Source: Bacteroides sp. (GTDB lineage Bacteria; Bacteroidota; Bacteroidia; Bacteroidales; Marinifilaceae). Taken from it: a stretch of DNA of 64,000 bases. Of the stretch, positions 8,976-17,111 are shown piece after piece (position 1 is the first letter of the stretch; each line of letters starts with the position of its first letter). The translations under genes and the position numbers were made by a program. The notes beneath the pieces were generated by a model. The model ran no database searches and was not told the origin of the DNA. It was given only the letters and a program-made list of their open reading frames with translations. Location: contig JAETOX010000001.1 in assembly GCA_021771575.1 (NCBI GenBank), positions 62,001-126,000 of the forward strand. Direction: 5' to 3'.

Positions 8976-9119
8976 TGGGGTTGGGCTGGGGATTCGCTAC
9001 CTCAACTCCGTTGAAGAAACGCTACAGAAGCGCTTCAAAAGCAGTTGGCGATACGTCTACAACGCTTGCGCAGCGCTTCTGATACGGCCCGAAAGTAGCG
9101 AATCCCCGGCCCAACCCCA
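8976..9119. repeat. GC-rich 144-bp element bounded by 25-bp inverted repeats
   Basis: The arms at 8976-9000 and 9095-9119 are complementary at 24 of 25 positions (the one mismatch gives G-U in RNA). The 94-bp interior is rich in GCGCTTC/GAAGCGC words, including the perfect palindrome GAAGCGCTTC at 9028-9037. It has no ORF and is clearly richer in G+C than its surroundings. It could be a palindromic interspersed element (REP/MITE-like) or a structured RNA; neither can be decided from one copy. The rest of the 8772-9174 spacer shows only the dyad at 8915-8935. Confidence 0.6.
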
Positions 9120-9174
9120 GTAGAACCCCTACCTCTATACAGGAAAATGACAAAAAGAATAACTAACAAAGAAA

Positions 9175-9198
9175 GGAGATGAGTTTTCACTCATCTCC
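9175..9198 (-). terminator. Terminator of rpsT
   Basis: A perfect 10-bp stem, GGAGATGAGT/ACTCATCTCC, with a GAAA tetraloop on the minus strand is followed by TTTCTTTG. It lies 28 bp after the rpsT stop. Confidence 0.85.
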
Positions 9199-9225
9199 CA
9201 TATATGGATTTGTAGGACAAACGAA

Positions 9226-9477
9226 TTACAGCTTATTTACGTGCAAAGCTAATTTGGATTTGAGGTTGGCAGCTTTGTTATCGTGGATAACATTTTTCTT
9301 TGCCAACTTATCCAACATTGCAACCACTTTCGGCAATAATTCTACAGCTACTGTTTTATCAGTCGTCATACGCAATTTTTTTACCGCATTCCGAGTGGTT
9401 TTTGCATAATAACGGTTACTTGCTCTTTTAGTTGCAGTTTGTCTAATTCTTTTTTCTGATGATTTATGATTTGCCAT
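9226..9477 (-). CDS. rpsT: 30S ribosomal protein S20
   Basis: 83 residues starting [13 protein letters not shown], the S20 N-terminal signature, with the expected Lys/Arg-rich helical composition. S20 binds 16S rRNA early in 30S assembly. It lies 32 bp downstream of a tRNA-Glu gene on the same strand and may share its transcript. A TATATTTG at 9483-9490 could also act as its own -7 element; that would put the start at or next to the ATG, giving a leaderless mRNA. A terminator follows. Confidence 0.95.
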   Translation of the reverse strand: MANHKSSEKRIRQTATKRASNRYYAKTTRNAVKKLRMTTDKTVAVELLPKVVAMLDKLAKKNVIHDNKAANLKSKLALHVNKL

Positions 9478-9509
9478 CTCTACAAATATAAAAATTCAAC
9501 TTCTTGATG

Positions 9510-9581
9510 TAGTCCGTACGAGAATCGAACTCGTGTTACAAGAATGAAAATCTTGCGTCCTAACCCCTAGACGAACGGACC
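9510..9581 (-). tRNA. tRNA-Glu (anticodon TTC), copy 1
   Basis: 72-nt cloverleaf on the minus strand: GGTCCGT acceptor, anticodon stem CAAGA/TCTTG with loop TTTTCAT (anticodon TTC), and T-arm GTTCGATTC. CCA is not encoded. Identical in sequence to the copy at 9603-9674. Confidence 0.95.
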
Positions 9582-9602
9582 ATGTTTTTTCAAAATTTTA
9601 AG

Positions 9603-9674
9603 TAGTCCGTACGAGAATCGAACTCGTGTTACAAGAATGAAAATCTTGCGTCCTAACCCCTAGACGAACGGACC
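9603..9674 (-). tRNA. tRNA-Glu (anticodon TTC), copy 2
   Basis: The same 72-nt sequence as 9510-9581, 21 bp upstream of it on the minus strand. It is the promoter-proximal copy, preceded by a canonical promoter at 9695-9725. Confidence 0.95.
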
Positions 9675-9694
9675 AGCGTTTTGCTTAGCGGATG

Positions 9695-9725
9695 CAAATA
9701 TACGGCAAATTTATTTACCACCAAA
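9695..9725 (-). promoter_or_regulatory. Promoter of the tRNA-Glu pair
   Basis: On the minus strand TTTG (9722-9725), N19, TATATTTG (9695-9702) matches the Bacteroidetes sigma-ABfr consensus exactly. The predicted start is near 9688, 14 bp before the tRNA. The remaining spacer up to 9993 is AT-rich with no other feature seen. Confidence 0.8.
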
Positions 9726-9993
9726 AAAAATGCCTTTTTTTTTCATATGATTTTTAATAAAATTCACAAATTATTCATTTTTAATCGCATAGCTCACGAT
9801 ATAATATACATTTGAGAACGGTTATTTGAAAACAAGAAGCAAACTAATGGTCTGCATAGTTATAAAAACTATTTTCGGGCATATTATAGAATGTTCAAAA
9901 TTTGGAAAAGAGAATACTAACCGATAGATAGGATAAACTATTTAAAAGCATTTATAGAAAAAATAGCAGGTGAATTTGTATTTTTGTTCCGCA

Positions 9994-10001
9994 TAAATTT
10001 G
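9994..10001 (+). promoter_or_regulatory. -7 element of rsmI
   Basis: TAAATTTG is an exact TAnnTTTG whose last base is 7 bp upstream of the rsmI ATG. TTTG at 9975-9978 is 15 nt upstream, shorter than usual. Transcription would begin at or next to the start codon. Confidence 0.55.
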
Positions 10002-10008
10002 AAAACCT

Positions 10009-10728
10009 ATGGGAAAACTTTATTTGATACCGACTCCTGTCGGTAATCTGGAAGACATTACATTAAGGGCACTTCGGTTATTAAAGGAAGTAGACTTGAT
10101 TCTGGCGGAAGATACCCGCACGACAGCCAAACTACTGAAACATTATGAAATCGGAACCCCTCTGCTTTCCCATCATAAGTTCAACGAACACCAGCAAACA
10201 GACCGCATAGCCGAACGACTCGAACGTGGCGAAAATATAGCTTTGGTGAGTGATGCCGGAACTCCGGGAATTTCTGATCCGGGTTTTTTACTGACCCGCA
10301 CCTGTGTGGCCAGGGGAATAGCAACCGAATGTCTGCCGGGAGCAACTGCTTTTGTACCAGCTCTGGTCAATTCGGGCTTTCCTTGTGACCGGTTTTGTTT
10401 CGAAGGCTTTCTCCCACAAAAAAAAGGACGTCAGAAAAAACTGAATTCCCTGGCGGAAGAAAACCGTACCCTGATTTTTTATGAATCTCCCTTTCGGCTG
10501 GTCAAAGCTTTAGAGCAAATGGCCGAAGTCTTCGGTCCGGAAAGATATGCCTGTGTCGCCCGTGAGATCAGCAAAGTTTTTGAAGAATACAAAAGAGGTA
10601 CCCTCGGCGAACTTGCCCATTATTACAACAAACAAGGCATAAAGGGCGAAATTGTCCTGATCGTTGCCGGAAAAGACTATAATCCCACCGGTGGCGTAAG
10701 CATTGAAATAGAAGAGGACGAAGAATGA
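10009..10728 (+). CDS. rsmI: 16S rRNA (cytidine(1402)-2'-O)-methyltransferase RsmI
   Basis: 239 residues starting GKLYLIPTPVGNLEDITLRA, the RsmI/YraL signature of the tetrapyrrole-methylase fold. Other family motifs are AEDTRTTAKLLKHY, LVSDAGTPGISDPG (SAM-binding loop) and CLPGATAFVPALVNSG. It uses SAM to 2'-O-methylate C1402 in the ribosomal P site. Shorter than the E. coli protein at the C-terminus, as is common in Bacteroidetes. It converges with the downstream gene with 1 bp between the two stops. Confidence 0.95.
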   Translation: MGKLYLIPTPVGNLEDITLRALRLLKEVDLILAEDTRTTAKLLKHYEIGTPLLSHHKFNEHQQTDRIAERLERGENIALVSDAGTPGISDPGFLLTRTCVARGIATECLPGATAFVPALVNSGFPCDRFCFEGFLPQKKGRQKKLNSLAEENRTLIFYESPFRLVKALEQMAEVFGPERYACVAREISKVFEEYKRGTLGELAHYYNKQGIKGEIVLIVAGKDYNPTGGVSIEIEEDEE

Positions 10729-10729
10729 T

Positions 10730-12328
10730 TTAAAAATCGTCCAGATCTGTAATCACCGCCGTAGCCGTCAACAATAATTTAAAGGCAAGGGTAGCATCGG
10801 CATTTATGGTGACTGTAGTATTCTGCGGAGTAAAAGCCACAATTTCGAGCAGAATATTTTCCGTTTGTCCTAGTTTTTTTGCCTGTTCCTGAGTGAGGGC
10901 AAACAGGATATTGCTTTCGCCCGGTTTCGCTCCGACAGCCGCCGCTACCAAGTCCTTTCCCTCCACAGCTTGCAATTGATCGAGCACATTACCTGCCTCG
11001 TCCAGCAGGGTCAACACAGCAATACTCAAACTTAACGGCAATCCATTCGTCACCTGAAGACTCAACTCTCCTTTTTTAATTTTATTGGCATATTTCTGGT
11101 CGATATCAATATCGTCGAGTGTATCCCGGTAAATCAATTTTTCTGCACTCAAAGAGAAAGGTATTCGGACATAAGCATCCAAGGTGACTTCGGCATCCTG
11201 ATAGATGACATTATCGTCCCGAAGATCGGGATTGATCTCTACTGTTCCTTTATAATGGATATCTCCTTGTGGAGGCAAAGACAAGAAATCTACAATATTG
11301 GAATTGGAAGCATTCAGCCCTAATGTATCGTCTTCCCAACTGTTTTTCAGATTACCATTTGTCTCAAGTTTTTCCCCTTGGTTCAACGCCAAAGTTAACT
11401 TCTTTCCTTCTCCATTGCTGCCGTCAAAAGTAGCATCTACCCCCATCGGAATGCCAATCCCTTTATTCCGGAGGATAATATTCAGTTCCGGTTTGGCAAA
11501 TTTGAAAGTTCCCTCAATTTCGTCCAGAAAATCTACCTTCATATTGAATTCTCCGGGTTCTATCTCAATAGGTGTTACTACAATTTTTCCTTCTGCTTTG
11601 GAAAAAGAGAGATGGTCTAAATTAAAAATCAAAGCGATATCTAGTGAAGTTAATTCCTGTCCTGCCGGGATATCCATTGTAATCTGTAGATCGATTTTAT
11701 CGTCTTTACTTAAATTCACCACCAGATTTTCAAAACTGCGATTCTTACTGACAAACTCTTCCCTCCCCACCTTTTCTATGATTTTCAAAGGTTCCCCGTC
11801 TTCTGTCTGTATATTCCCGAACAGGGCTTCTACCGTATATTCGAAACCGGTTTCGGGCAACGTATAATTCAAATCCGCCGAAGCGACAATTTTATTCAAT
11901 TCACATCCCTCTGGGATATTTGACAGAGACTGAGAAAAAATTCTGGAAAAATGTACCGGCTCAGGCAATATGATTCCACCATAACCCGGAACTTCTTCAG
12001 CCAAATCTATATCCGCCAGGAACGCTACATTTTCGGCCGGCATATCGAATACATCCGCAACCTGCATATTATATATATCCTTTTCCAGGTATTGAATCAC
12101 CAATTCGTTTCCTTCCTTTATAATAACCGAATCTTTTCCCTGATTGATCAGATCCCAGAAAGTAAATTCTCCTTGTAATACTTGCAATTTGACTGCCGGT
12201 TCCCAACCATCTATTTCATTTGTCCATTTATCCGTATCCAAAAGATCGGCATCCCCACAGGAAACACACCATAACAACAAACAGAAAATTCTTATTTTAT
12301 TCATTCTGAATTTCATCATCATATACAT
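10730..12328 (-). CDS. Hypothetical lipoprotein
   Basis: 532 residues with a signal peptide and lipobox WCVSC followed by GDADLLDTD, so a lipid-anchored envelope protein. The remainder is predicted beta-rich with many Ile/Leu/Asp/Glu alternations and no Cys-rich, catalytic or repeat motif that I recognise. The first Met is followed by several others; ATG at 12304 (MNKIRIF) gives a more normal signal peptide. It lies 68 bp downstream of the DUF3352-like gene on the same strand and may be cotranscribed. Function unknown. Confidence 0.75.
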   Translation of the reverse strand: MYMMMKFRMNKIRIFCLLLWCVSCGDADLLDTDKWTNEIDGWEPAVKLQVLQGEFTFWDLINQGKDSVIIKEGNELVIQYLEKDIYNMQVADVFDMPAENVAFLADIDLAEEVPGYGGIILPEPVHFSRIFSQSLSNIPEGCELNKIVASADLNYTLPETGFEYTVEALFGNIQTEDGEPLKIIEKVGREEFVSKNRSFENLVVNLSKDDKIDLQITMDIPAGQELTSLDIALIFNLDHLSFSKAEGKIVVTPIEIEPGEFNMKVDFLDEIEGTFKFAKPELNIILRNKGIGIPMGVDATFDGSNGEGKKLTLALNQGEKLETNGNLKNSWEDDTLGLNASNSNIVDFLSLPPQGDIHYKGTVEINPDLRDDNVIYQDAEVTLDAYVRIPFSLSAEKLIYRDTLDDIDIDQKYANKIKKGELSLQVTNGLPLSLSIAVLTLLDEAGNVLDQLQAVEGKDLVAAAVGAKPGESNILFALTQEQAKKLGQTENILLEIVAFTPQNTTVTINADATLAFKLLLTATAVITDLDDF

Positions 12329-12396
12329 TTTACAGTAATATGCAAAATTGTGTTAATTTTCTGGGATAACAAATTTTTAAACGCACTTTTTCAGGT

Positions 12397-15123
12397 TCAG
12401 CGTTGAACTTTATATTTTATGATCGTTCCCTTGTCAGCTCCGGCAAAAAGAAAGAATCCATCATTTCCGGAAAAAACAATAGAAAAAGGAGAATCTCCCG
12501 CAATAGGAAATCCATTCGAAAGTTTTCCATCCGGAGTCAGTAAAAACAAGCGATTTTGTTTCATATCCGTCAGCCCAATCCGGACATCCGAAGTTGAAAA
12601 ACGATAGGTATAAGGATAACCAAACTCTTGCACATCCCATTTTTGCTCATACAAAATTTTCCCATCCAATTGTATGATTTTCAATATATTTTTATCTGTA
12701 AAAATACAATTTTCTATACCTTTGCCGCCCAAATCGGCAATGCTCATCTGGAAATCACCCGATAGCCCCTGCACCTCAACAGTCTCCGTTTGTCCGGAAA
12801 AACTCACCAAATGTAACTTTCCCCCACATCCGGCAAAAGCCAACAGTGGCATTCCGGCCTTTCGGGTCAGATAAATATCGGTAGCAGGATTCAGATCAAA
12901 TACCGTAGAAACCCGCACTCTCTCCTTGCCTTTCCGATCGAGAATATAGAGTCGGTAACAATCGGCAAAAACAATGTAATCTTTATCTCCGATACGAAAA
13001 TGTTGCACCTTAGAAACAATCGGTTTATCGGACTTTTGAGGATTCCAACCGTTCACGGGTTTACCGTCCAAGCCATATAAATATACCGTCCGGTCTTCAC
13101 AAGGTGCAAAAATCCGGTAATTCCGGTTGTTATCATAATCATACACTGTAATCCCCTGCTTACATGCGGTCCGGAAAGTCAAGGGAAAATTTCCGGCAGC
13201 ATTCCCGTTTCGATCAATGAGATACATCTTTGATGGTGTCGAAAACAAATATTGCAATTTCCCGTTCTTAAACAAATCTACCTGATACACTTCACTATTG
13301 ATACGTCCTTCCACCGGCAATTTCCATAAAATACGTCCGACATCATTAATCAGATAAATGGCATTCTGATCATCCTGTACGAACAACTCTTTCTCTTGGG
13401 TCACGTGATTGATCACCGGTACCGGTTTCATCGTAACAGGCGCATCCAGTTTAGTTTGCCACAACACATGGGGATGTACCTCCTCCTGTATTCCAGCCGT
13501 ACTTAGGAAGAGGGTATTATACAACAGCTCCCCTTCGTTTGACCATTGCCAGGCCAAAGAAGAGAAAACAGTCTGTTCGTCGTCGCGGGTTGTCATTCCT
13601 TTTTTCCACTTTTCGGTGACAAAAGAACGATATAAAGGGAGCATCCCGGCTGTCCGGGCAAAATAAGTGAGGTTGGATTTTCCGGCAAGTTTAGACTTCA
13701 GATTCCGGTACCATTCGGCATCCCGGAGACAACTCCCATGTACATAATCCTGAACAAAACTTTTGACAGCTTTTTCCGAAGAAGCCAGAATAAGGTAATT
13801 ATCTTCAACCAATACATACCGGTTTTTTATACCTTCAAAAATATATCCCCACTGGATAGCAGCAAAATCTTCCGAAGGAAAACGATAGTAGGTGAACGAT
13901 TTTTCCCGATCGATGCTATACTCTTTGCGAAAATTTCCCACTTCCTGACCGGCAAAATAAGCATAGTTTTTCAAAACTTGATTCAACCAAGCTTTACACA
14001 AACTCCCGGACTTCAAATTAGCCACCACCACTCCTTCTCTCTCTCCGCTAGCCTCATTGAAAGCCAGATCGACTACAGCGAATTCGCCTTGCAGCAATTC
14101 TTTCAGTTCCTCCTCGTAGGTTTTACCGAACATACGTTTGAATTGCTGTTTCCGGTTGAAAACAGCTTCTTTTTTCCCTGTATTGTAACGATAAGCCTCC
14201 AAAGCAGTGAAATAAGCCGAAGGTTGGGAAAGATTGACCATGCCACAAGCGATCAGCCGTGAAGGCAATATACCATCGATATTCGTTTCCCGGGGCTGTT
14301 GTTTTGCTATCGTACAGAGATAGGACTTGTCCATTCCTCCATAATGCATAAACCCATTGAAACAGGTTCCCTGTTCACTGAACTCTCCATCCAGGGCCCC
14401 CCACTTAAAAAAACGGGTTATATCTACCTGAGGAAATATTTTCTTTGTGTGAACGTATAAAGGTAATAAATCAGTAAAAGCGCTCGTATTGAGGAAAATA
14501 TTAACTCCCGCAACAGCCGAAAAATATTTATTCAAATTCTGATACAGGGGACGCACCGCTTCGCCGGATTCTTCCAAATCGAATTGCTTCAATCCGTCTT
14601 CGATATACAAATCGGAATCCGAAATCAGAATTATACCACCGCATACAGCAAAATAAACGGTTTCTTTACCTTTTTTTAAGGTATAAAGTTTGTGACGATC
14701 ATAACGTCTCATCTTTTCCGACCCTCCCTGAAAAGTCCGATTCAGAAAATCAGCGACTTCCCCCCGGGAAATCACATCTTTGTTATCCATCACATAGAGG
14801 AAAGCCACATCGCTTTTCCCTTCTACCCGCACCGCCAAAACATAAGTCTCCGGCAAAACATACCCTTGCCGTTTTAAAGAATCCGTCACCTGCGACAACA
14901 AACGCTTCTTAAAATCCTTCAGATCGGGTGTAAAGGCTTTCTCCATTTCGGGGGACAGCACGGCTCCTTCGTTGATACTGAGGACTACAGCCGAATTGTA
15001 AGGAATAAAAGAATCTTTACTGCCGGTCCGCATCTTTCCCTCCTCGTTGATGTACCAAATAGCACAGGTAATCACACCCACAAGCAAAACAGCAAACAAT
15101 GATAACCAAATTCCTTTTTTCAT
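12397..15123 (-). CDS. DUF3352-like membrane-anchored protein with C-terminal beta-propeller-like region
   Basis: 908 residues from the ATG at 15123 (MKKGIWLSLF). An open frame extends to 15357 but overlaps hydE and lacks a signal, so it is rejected. A single N-terminal transmembrane helix (residues 4-26) precedes a periplasmic domain of about 500 residues beginning with FIPYNSAVVLSINEG, resembling DUF3352. Residues 600-900 contain repeated blades with WKLPVEGRINSEVYQVDLF, LYGLDGKPVNGW and FLLTPDGKLSNGFP-type motifs, as in PQQ/WD-like propellers. No enzyme motif was seen. A hairpin in its upstream region (15272-15293) may attenuate it. The domain name is a family resemblance only. Confidence 0.75.
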   Translation of the reverse strand: MKKGIWLSLFAVLLVGVITCAIWYINEEGKMRTGSKDSFIPYNSAVVLSINEGAVLSPEMEKAFTPDLKDFKKRLLSQVTDSLKRQGYVLPETYVLAVRVEGKSDVAFLYVMDNKDVISRGEVADFLNRTFQGGSEKMRRYDRHKLYTLKKGKETVYFAVCGGIILISDSDLYIEDGLKQFDLEESGEAVRPLYQNLNKYFSAVAGVNIFLNTSAFTDLLPLYVHTKKIFPQVDITRFFKWGALDGEFSEQGTCFNGFMHYGGMDKSYLCTIAKQQPRETNIDGILPSRLIACGMVNLSQPSAYFTALEAYRYNTGKKEAVFNRKQQFKRMFGKTYEEELKELLQGEFAVVDLAFNEASGEREGVVVANLKSGSLCKAWLNQVLKNYAYFAGQEVGNFRKEYSIDREKSFTYYRFPSEDFAAIQWGYIFEGIKNRYVLVEDNYLILASSEKAVKSFVQDYVHGSCLRDAEWYRNLKSKLAGKSNLTYFARTAGMLPLYRSFVTEKWKKGMTTRDDEQTVFSSLAWQWSNEGELLYNTLFLSTAGIQEEVHPHVLWQTKLDAPVTMKPVPVINHVTQEKELFVQDDQNAIYLINDVGRILWKLPVEGRINSEVYQVDLFKNGKLQYLFSTPSKMYLIDRNGNAAGNFPLTFRTACKQGITVYDYDNNRNYRIFAPCEDRTVYLYGLDGKPVNGWNPQKSDKPIVSKVQHFRIGDKDYIVFADCYRLYILDRKGKERVRVSTVFDLNPATDIYLTRKAGMPLLAFAGCGGKLHLVSFSGQTETVEVQGLSGDFQMSIADLGGKGIENCIFTDKNILKIIQLDGKILYEQKWDVQEFGYPYTYRFSTSDVRIGLTDMKQNRLFLLTPDGKLSNGFPIAGDSPFSIVFSGNDGFFLFAGADKGTIIKYKVQR

Positions 15124-15271
15124 ACATTCATAATTTTCCTTCCATTGCCCGAATGGAATCTTCATTCCATAACTATTTTCCGGCATACTAAAGCACAGGC
15201 AGATTTTATCCGGCAATAATCGAAATTTACCAAGGAGCCGAAACGGTTTTACAAAAATAGTAAAATAAAAA

Positions 15272-15293
15272 ACGTCGGCAAATATGCCGACGT
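15272..15293 (-). terminator. Terminator-like hairpin in the hydE divergent region
   Basis: Perfect 9-bp stem ACGTCGGCA/TGCCGACGT with a 4-nt loop. On the minus strand it is followed by TTTTTATTTTA, the form of an intrinsic terminator. It lies 149 bp upstream of the minus-strand gene starting at 15123 and 49 bp upstream of hydE, so it could attenuate the former or stop antisense transcription. Confidence 0.55.
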
Positions 15294-15341
15294 GGGAATA
15301 TTCCTTTTGTTTTTGTAATTTTACCGCGAAAGAAAACAAAT

Positions 15342-16430
15342 ATGGAGATCGAAACAATACTGAAAAAAAAGGAGTGGGAGAAGACCGATTTAATCACTTT
15401 GCTGAATTGCAGGGATTCGGCAGAAGAGGAACTTTTCCGCCATACCCGTCAACTCCGTAACGCCACCCTCGGCAACAGTGTTCACATGCGGGGACTGATT
15501 GAGATTTCCAATATATGTATCAAAGATTGCCTGTATTGCGGAATCCGCAAATCGAACAGCCAAGCCCAACGCTACCAACTGGAAGACCGGGAAATCATCG
15601 AAGCAGCTGTTTTTGCCTATCAAAACCATTACGGTTCTATAGTCCTGCAAGGAGGCGAACGCACCGACCCCGGTTTTATCCTACGCATCGAAAATCTGAT
15701 CAAAGAAATCAAACGCTTGAGCGGACAGGGGCTGGGTATCACTCTGTCTCTGGGGGAGCAAACCGAAGAAACTTACCAAAGGTGGTTCGATGCCGGTGCC
15801 CACCGGTATCTGCTCCGGATCGAAACTTCCAACAAAGAGCTTTACCGAAAGATTCACCCGGACAACCCACAGCACCACTTCCACACTCGCCTGAATTGCA
15901 TCCGCCTACTTCAACATTGCGGTTATCAAACGGGGACGGGAGTGATGATCGGGCTTCCTTTTCAAACGGTCGAAGACCTGGCAGACGACTTACTTTTCCT
16001 GAAAGAAATGGATATCGATATGGTGGGTATGGGGCCTTATCTGGAACACCGGGACACCCCTTTATGGTCATACCGGAATCTTCTGCTTCCTCAAACCGAA
16101 CGATTACGCTTAGGGCTTCACATGATAAGCTGTCTGCGTCTGCTGATGCCCGATATCAATATTGCTGCCACTACAGCTTTACAAGCCATTGATCCTCAAG
16201 GAAGAGAACAGGCACTAAGCATCGGCGCCAATGTGATCATGCCTAACATCACTCCTCTAGGAAACCGGGGAAATTACCGTCTGTACGAAAACAAACCCGG
16301 GATGGACGAAGGGGCTGAGGAGTCTACCCGCAGATTGGCAGAAAGCATACGGAAAAGCGGTTGCGAAATCCAACCGGATGCATGGGGCGACTCCCTGCAT
16401 TTTGAACTGAGGACGAAAAAGGAGGGATAA
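15342..16430 (+). CDS. hydE: [FeFe]-hydrogenase H-cluster radical SAM maturase HydE
   Basis: 362 residues. The radical SAM motif CxxxCxxC is C59, C63, C66 in ISNICIKDCLYCGI. Further HydE/BioB-like features are the HMRGLIEISN lead, IVLQGGER, LRIETSNKELY and GVMIGLPFQTVEDLADDLLF, with MGPYLEHRDTPLW near the C-terminus. HydE acts with HydG and HydF to build the 2Fe subcluster of [FeFe] hydrogenase. Those partners are not in this window, so hydE stands alone here. The start at 15342 fits the family N-terminus. Its stop is 12 bp from the convergent LysE-type gene. Confidence 0.9.
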   Translation: MEIETILKKKEWEKTDLITLLNCRDSAEEELFRHTRQLRNATLGNSVHMRGLIEISNICIKDCLYCGIRKSNSQAQRYQLEDREIIEAAVFAYQNHYGSIVLQGGERTDPGFILRIENLIKEIKRLSGQGLGITLSLGEQTEETYQRWFDAGAHRYLLRIETSNKELYRKIHPDNPQHHFHTRLNCIRLLQHCGYQTGTGVMIGLPFQTVEDLADDLLFLKEMDIDMVGMGPYLEHRDTPLWSYRNLLLPQTERLRLGLHMISCLRLLMPDINIAATTALQAIDPQGREQALSIGANVIMPNITPLGNRGNYRLYENKPGMDEGAEESTRRLAESIRKSGCEIQPDAWGDSLHFELRTKKEG

Positions 16431-16442
16431 AGCTGCGATAAA

Positions 16443-17099
16443 TCAGGTGGCAGGAATCAAAGACCGGAAAGGTTCAAAAGCCGACAGGATCACTAAAACG
16501 CCCAAAATAGTAATGACCACTCCGGAAACGCGGTTGATGGTAATCAGCACCCTCAAGCGGAATTTTCGGCGAAAAAGATTGACCAAAGTGGAAAGGGTAT
16601 ACCACCACAAACCGCCACCGATCACTACTCCCGCCAAAACAAACAATTCGACCCGATAAGATGGATTATCGCCAAACACAGAGGCTCCCGCAAAGACAGC
16701 CATAAACACCACAATGGCCACAGGATTGGAAACAGTGAGAAAAAATAAAGTGAGAAAATCTCCCAATAAACCGGTTTTCGAAACCCTCTTTTTCATCCGG
16801 ATTTGCTTGAGCGGATTGTCGAAGTAAATTTTCAAGCCGACGATCAGTAGAAAAATGCCTCCGACAATTTGCAGGATTAACTCATGAGCCTGAATAATAT
16901 TGATGACAAAACCCAAACCGAATGCAGCGACAGTAGCATAAAACAAATCGGCACAAGCGGCTCCCATACCGGCCACAAAACCGGCTAACGCCCCTTTCTG
17001 CAATGTTTTCTGTATAATGAGTACACCCATAGGCCCTAATGGTACCGAAACCATCAGACCGATCAGCATTCCTTTGAAAATATAAACTACATCGTACAT
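16443..17099 (-). CDS. LysE family translocator
   Basis: 218 residues with about six hydrophobic segments. The N-terminal motif GLMVSVPLGPMGVLIIQKTLQ is the LysE/RhtB signature (P-G-P around residue 22), and GFVAGMGAACADLFYATVAAFG follows. The family exports amino acids or derivatives from the inner membrane; the substrate here is unknown. It lies 12 bp after the acyltransferase gene, so it is probably the last gene of recF-DUF721-acyltransferase-lysE. Confidence 0.85.
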   Translation of the reverse strand: MYDVVYIFKGMLIGLMVSVPLGPMGVLIIQKTLQKGALAGFVAGMGAACADLFYATVAAFGLGFVINIIQAHELILQIVGGIFLLIVGLKIYFDNPLKQIRMKKRVSKTGLLGDFLTLFFLTVSNPVAIVVFMAVFAGASVFGDNPSYRVELFVLAGVVIGGGLWWYTLSTLVNLFRRKFRLRVLITINRVSGVVITILGVLVILSAFEPFRSLIPAT

Positions 17100-17111
17100 G
17101 CCACATCCAAA

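Noticed and set aside
13738-14262. A 174-codon plus-strand open frame
   Set aside because: Antisense shadow of the DUF3352-like gene, with no start context or family resemblance.
15124-15357. Extended N-terminus of the DUF3352-like protein
   Set aside because: Overlaps the hydE start on the other strand, crosses a terminator-like hairpin, and hides the TM anchor in the middle.
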